From: Leptolyngbyaceae cyanobacterium CSSed165cm_216 | GTDB taxonomy: Bacteria > Cyanobacteriota > Cyanobacteriia > Phormidesmidales > Phormidesmidaceae | NCBI GenBank assembly: GCA_007135385.1 | Contig: SLIY01000081.1 | Location: 1 to 8,840 of the forward strand | DNA length: 8,840 bases | Direction: 5' to 3' | In this document: positions 6,289-8,840 of the stretch, one piece after another | Numbering within the stretch: position 1 is the first letter of the stretch | Layout of the letters: each line of letters opens with the position of its first letter | Program-made: the position numbers and the translations under genes | Notes under the pieces: model-generated | Told to the model about the DNA's origin: nothing | What the model saw: only the letters and a program-made list of their open reading frames with translations | The model's database searches: none

Positions 6289-7329
6289 ATGGCATCTCAA
6301 CCTAAAGACGCGACTGAAAAGCAAAAAGCCCTTTCCATGGTGCTAACTCAGATCGAGCGCAACTTTGGTAAGGGCTCGATTATGCGCCTGGGGGATGCCA
6401 GCCGCATGAAGGTGGAAACCATCTCCACGGGTGCCCTCACTCTGGATTTAGCCTTGGGGGGCGGCCTGCCCAAAGGTCGCGTGATCGAGATCTACGGCCC
6501 CGAAAGCTCCGGTAAGACCACCGTCGCCCTGCACGCCCTAGCTGAAGTGCAAAAGGCAGGAGGAGTCGCGGCCTTTGTGGATGCTGAGCACGCTCTCGAC
6601 CCAGTCTATGCCAAGGCCCTGGGGGTCGATATTAACCAGTTGTTGGTGTCTCAGCCAGATACCGGCGAAATGGGCTTGGAGGTGGTGGACCAACTGGTGC
6701 GTTCTGCTGCCGTTGACCTGGTAGTGGTCGATTCGGTGGCCGCCCTGGTGCCCCGGGCCGAAATTGAAGGGGAAATGGGGGATGCCCATGTGGGGTTGCA
6801 AGCCCGCCTGATGAGCCAAGCCCTGCGCAAAATCACCGGTAGTATTGGCAAATCTCAGTGCACGGTGATCTTTCTAAACCAGCTGCGCCAAAAGATCGGT
6901 ATTTCCTATGGCAACCCGGAGGTCACCACTGGCGGCAACGCCCTCAAGTTCTATGCCTCCGTGCGGCTCGACATTCGCCGCATTCAAACCCTAAAAAAGG
7001 GGACCGAAGAGTTCGGTATTCGGGCCAAGGTCAAGGTAGCTAAAAATAAGGTGGCACCTCCGTTCCGCATTGCCGAGTTTGATATCCTGTTTGGCCAGGG
7101 CATTTCTACCCTGGGTTGCCTGGTTGACCTAGCTGAGCAAACTGGCGTAATTGTACGCAAAGGAGCTTGGTACAGCTACGGCGGTGACAATATTGGGCAG
7201 GGTCGCGACAACACCATTCAGCGACTGCTAGAGGATGCCGCCTTTGCCGCCCAGGTAGAGACCCAGGTGCGGCAGAATCTGACGATCAACAGTGCCCCCC
7301 TGGAGATCGAAGAAGCACCGAACCCCTGA
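6289..7329 (+). CDS. recA: Recombinase RecA
   Basis: A complete 346-residue RecA, the DNA-dependent ATPase that forms filaments on single-stranded DNA, drives homologous strand exchange, and stimulates LexA-type autocleavage where that system exists. Numbering is from the ATG at 6289. The Walker A motif GPESSGKTT is at 70-78, close to its place in E. coli RecA (66-73). VAALVPRAEIEGEMGD and the L1 region (HVGLQARLMSQALRKITG) follow, then the NQLRQKIG segment, the L2 region with GNPEVTTGGNALKFYAS, and the C-terminal GAWYSYGGDNIGQGRDN signature. The acidic tail is short. An in-frame TTG at 6253 would add 12 residues, but ATG with MASQPKDATEKQKALSMVL matches the usual cyanobacterial N-terminus and is preferred. 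Neither start has a strong Shine-Dalgarno. No key residue appears missing. No gene is co-transcribed in an obvious operon. Confidence 0.98.
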   Translation: MASQPKDATEKQKALSMVLTQIERNFGKGSIMRLGDASRMKVETISTGALTLDLALGGGLPKGRVIEIYGPESSGKTTVALHALAEVQKAGGVAAFVDAEHALDPVYAKALGVDINQLLVSQPDTGEMGLEVVDQLVRSAAVDLVVVDSVAALVPRAEIEGEMGDAHVGLQARLMSQALRKITGSIGKSQCTVIFLNQLRQKIGISYGNPEVTTGGNALKFYASVRLDIRRIQTLKKGTEEFGIRAKVKVAKNKVAPPFRIAEFDILFGQGISTLGCLVDLAEQTGVIVRKGAWYSYGGDNIGQGRDNTIQRLLEDAAFAAQVETQVRQNLTINSAPLEIEEAPNP

Positions 7330-7439
7330 TACCAGACACCCAGAACCTGACAGCCTCAGCCCAGGTGGTCCTATCTCTGCCAGTCCATACTAGGGTAACA
7401 ACCGCTGGAGTTGAGGCGGTGATCAGCTGGTGCTGGCAT

Positions 7440-7531
7440 CTATACCAAGTCCCGACCACCAAGTCCCGACCACCAAGTCCCGACCAGAATTTCTGCCTGT
7501 GGGAAAACTCCAGGTCTGGACTTGGATTTGG
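7440..7531 (+). repeat. Hairpin repeat element, copy 2 (downstream of recA)
   Basis: The left arm begins CTATACCAAGTCC and the right arm ends GGACTTGGATTTGG, with the same 23-base loop-and-arm core as copy 1 (here 7491-7513) in the same orientation. The left arm is expanded by three tandem 14-base units. TGGTGCTGGCATC (7428-7440) abuts it on the left and TGGTACTGGCATC (7539-7551) lies 7 bases beyond its right end, a 12-of-13 match resembling a target-site duplication. Confidence 0.75.
7444..7485 (+). repeat. Three tandem 14-bp units in the copy 2 left arm
   Basis: ACCAAGTCCCGACC occurs three times without error (7444-7457, 7458-7471, 7472-7485). Copy 1 has a single equivalent arm, so this is a local expansion of the hairpin stem sequence. 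Confidence 0.95.
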
Positions 7532-7686
7532 TTTGTTTTGGTACTGGCATCTTTTATAGATGTTCAGAATTGACAAAAATCTGTGAAATCCCACGTTTGA
7601 ATAATAGCTAGATGTTGTCGGGACTACAGTAAATTTGACTGCGACTTTCTTAAATGAATCTGAATCTAACTTTGAAAATCGACTAA

Positions 7687-7705
7687 TGACGTTACCCTGA
7701 CGTTA
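7687..7705 (+). promoter_or_regulatory. Direct repeat TGACGTTA-N3-TGACGTTA
   Basis: Two identical octamers separated by CCC give an 11-base period, one helical turn. Paired 8-mers with 3-base spacing are the format of OmpR/PhoB-family response-regulator sites, for example the cyanobacterial Pho box, though the sequence is not that consensus. It lies about 345 bases before the phosphoketolase start. Confidence 0.45.
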
Positions 7706-7732
7706 TTAACTGGAGCCTTACCACAAGAAACG

Positions 7733-7751
7733 TTAGGTGAGCATTAGGTGA
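7733..7751 (+). promoter_or_regulatory. Direct repeat TTAGGTGA-N3-TTAGGTGA
   Basis: Two identical octamers separated by GCA, again with an 11-base period and starting 46 bases after the previous pair. The same spacing in two different octamer pairs in one intergenic region argues for operator function rather than chance. The binding protein is unknown. Confidence 0.45.
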
Positions 7752-7756
7752 TCAAA

Positions 7757-7774
7757 GTTACAGGATCTTGCAAA
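7757..7774 (+). promoter_or_regulatory. HLR1-like site (possible RpaB target)
   Basis: GTTACAGG, two bases, then CTTGCAAA resembles the HLR1 consensus (G/T)TTACA(A/T)(A/T) repeated with a 2-base gap. Each half matches six of eight positions. This is a speculative match directly after the second direct repeat. Confidence 0.2.
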
Positions 7775-7775
7775 G

Positions 7776-7798
7776 CTCAGAAATCACTGATTTCTGAG
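7776..7798. promoter_or_regulatory. Perfect 23-bp palindrome
   Basis: CTCAGAAATCA is followed by one central base and its exact reverse complement TGATTTCTGAG. As DNA it suits a dimeric repressor or activator; as RNA it would form a 10-bp stem with a 3-base loop. No T-tract follows, so a terminator is unlikely. It lies about 250 bases upstream of the phosphoketolase start. Confidence 0.55.
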
Positions 7799-8049
7799 GT
7801 CTGCGGCAATGCTTTAACACTTCTATAAGGAGCATAACCCTGCCTTAAAAGTGGTCTGATAAGTTTTGATTGTTCCATTGATCGATTTAATGGCAATTAT
7901 TGGCGATCGCAATTCTAGACAAGTTTCTATTGTTTTGTGCTTTTTGCTTCAGCAGTAGAGAAACTTGATGTCAACCTTTAGATAGTTTTGCCTACTGATT
8001 TGGCCGAACTACTGTCATACCAGCACTTTATCCAGAATTTTCTAATCCT

Positions 8050-8840
8050 ATGGTAGTTGCAACCCCTTCCAAAACTGAGCCTCTTAGCACTGAAGAGCTG
8101 CGTAAGATGCACGCCTACTGGCGGGCCTGTCACTATTTGGCTGTAGGGATGATTTACCTGCGAGACAACCCGCTGCTGCGGGAACCCCTGCTAGCTGAAC
8201 ATGTTAAATATCGGCTTTTAGGGCACTGGGGAGCCTCCCCTGCCCTGAGCTTCACCTATATCCATTGCAACCGGCTGATTAAGAAGTACGACCTGGATAT
8301 GATTTTCGTGGCCGGGCCTGGCCACGGTGCTCCGGGGGTGCTGGGACCGGTTTATTTGGAAGGCACCTACTCCGAGGTGTATCCCGACAAAAGCGAAGAT
8401 GCCGAGGGCATGCAGCGGTTCTTCAAGCAATTTTCCTTTCCTGGGCATATCGGCAGCCACGTGACCCCCGAAACCCCAGGATCGATCCATGAAGGGGGCG
8501 AGTTAGGCTATTGCCTGTCCCATTCCTTTGGGGCGGTACTAGACAACCCAGACCTGATCGTAGCCTGTGTGGTGGGGGATGGCGAAGCTGAAACCGGCCC
8601 CCTGGCCACCGCTTGGCACTCCAATAAATTTATTAATCCAGCTCGGGATGGGGCCGTGCTGCCTATCCTCAACCTGAACGGCTACAAGATTGCTAATCCC
8701 ACCATTCTGGCTCGTATTTCCCACGAGGAGCTAGAGGCCCTATTCCGAGGCTATGGCTATACGCCCTACTTTGTCGAAGGCCACGACCCAGACGAGATGC
8801 ACCAGCGCATGGCAGCGGTGATGGAAGAATGTGTTTTACA
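8050..8840 (+). CDS. Phosphoketolase (Xfp/Xpk family), N-terminal part
   Basis: An open frame of 263 codons runs off the window end; full-length family members have about 800 residues, so roughly two thirds lies outside. Phosphoketolase is a thiamine-diphosphate enzyme that splits xylulose 5-phosphate (and often fructose 6-phosphate) with phosphate into acetyl phosphate and glyceraldehyde 3-phosphate or erythrose 4-phosphate. Visible motifs are GHWGASPALSF (58-68), AGPGHGAPG (88-96), SHVTPETPGSIHEGGELGY (136-154) and the ThDP/Mg motif GDGEAETG (176-183) with the downstream Asn-rich NLNGYKIANP. His59, His92 and His137 correspond to catalytic histidines known from bifidobacterial enzymes. The ATG at 8050 gives a typical cyanobacterial N-terminus (LSTEELRKMHAYWRACHYL); no Shine-Dalgarno is seen. 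In cyanobacteria this enzyme supports acetyl-CoA supply and carbon economy, fitting the long, possibly regulated upstream region. Confidence 0.96.
   Translation, partial: MVVATPSKTEPLSTEELRKMHAYWRACHYLAVGMIYLRDNPLLREPLLAEHVKYRLLGHWGASPALSFTYIHCNRLIKKYDLDMIFVAGPGHGAPGVLGPVYLEGTYSEVYPDKSEDAEGMQRFFKQFSFPGHIGSHVTPETPGSIHEGGELGYCLSHSFGAVLDNPDLIVACVVGDGEAETGPLATAWHSNKFINPARDGAVLPILNLNGYKIANPTILARISHEELEALFRGYGYTPYFVEGHDPDEMHQRMAAVMEECVL

Larger units (their letters stand above)
7330..8049 (+). other. Long intergenic region between recA and phosphoketolase
   Basis: 720 bases without a recognisable gene, tRNA or ncRNA. Its recA-proximal third holds a small ACCGC/GCGGT hairpin (7401-7420, 10-base loop, no T-tract) and hairpin repeat copy 2 (7440-7531). 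The middle holds two paired direct repeats (7687-7705 and 7733-7751) and a perfect palindrome (7776-7798). The remainder is AT-richer than the genes, with a HIP1 site at 7903-7910. TTGACA at 7570-7575 is a perfect -35 match but has no -10 at normal spacing. The length and AT-rich character suggest a long regulated leader for the phosphoketolase gene. Confidence 0.7.

Noticed and set aside
7401..7420. Intrinsic terminator after recA (ACCGC/GCGGT hairpin)
   Set aside because: A 5-bp stem with a 10-base loop and no following T-tract is too weak to call a terminator.
7570..7575. TTGACA as a -35 box for phosphoketolase
   Set aside because: No acceptable -10 box lies 16-18 bases downstream; a lone hexamer in AT-rich DNA is not evidence.
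7286..7594. Minus-strand frame of 102 codons over the recA 3' end and hairpin copy 2
   Set aside because: It overlaps recA and is built mostly from repeat sequence; it does not resemble a protein family.

Overview
The window looks like cyanobacterial DNA, probably from a filamentous Leptolyngbya-like lineage. The genus is inference. The supporting signs are six copies of the HIP1 octamer GCGATCGC (starting at 794, 3183, 4536, 4670, 5799 and 7903), a cyanobacterial-type RecA, a cyanobacterial-type phosphoketolase, a filamentous-haemagglutinin-type two-partner secretion (TPS) pair, and heptanucleotide tandem arrays of the kind known in filamentous cyanobacteria. All clear genes are on the + strand. 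The only minus-strand candidate is a broken gene upstream of recA.

Layout: (1) 9-398, a complete RidA-family enamine/imine deaminase. (2) 634-3153, a TpsA exoprotein with a signal peptide, a TPS/haemagglutinin N-terminal domain, a right-handed beta-helix, a choice-of-anchor-Q-like segment, a Pro/Glu linker and a C-terminal module holding the only two cysteines of the mature protein. (3) 3154-3555, a repeat-bearing intergenic gap. (4) 3556-5256, TpsB, the outer-membrane transporter with a POTRA domain and a 16-strand-type barrel ending in Phe. (5) 5257-5734, non-coding DNA with a 23-unit heptad array. (6) 5735-6195 on the minus strand, a probable frameshifted gene of about 153 codons. (7) 6289-7329, recA. 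(8) 7330-8049, 720 bases without a gene, holding a hairpin repeat, two 11-bp-period direct repeats and a perfect palindrome. (9) 8050 to the window end, the first 263 codons of a phosphoketolase.

How the genes relate: TpsA and TpsB should form one secretion system. TpsA would cross the inner membrane through Sec and then be threaded through TpsB to the cell surface. RidA, RecA and phosphoketolase are housekeeping or central-metabolism genes with no evident link to that system or to one another.

The less ordinary part is the non-coding DNA. Heptad arrays with a shared 3' flank lie on either side of tpsB. A hairpin element with a conserved loop lies on either side of recA; one copy sits inside the broken minus-strand gene and the other is flanked by a 13-bp direct repeat resembling a target-site duplication. 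The phosphoketolase upstream region has operator-like repeats suggesting a response-regulator target. I saw no CRISPR array, tRNA, rRNA, insertion sequence or obviously new multi-gene defence system.
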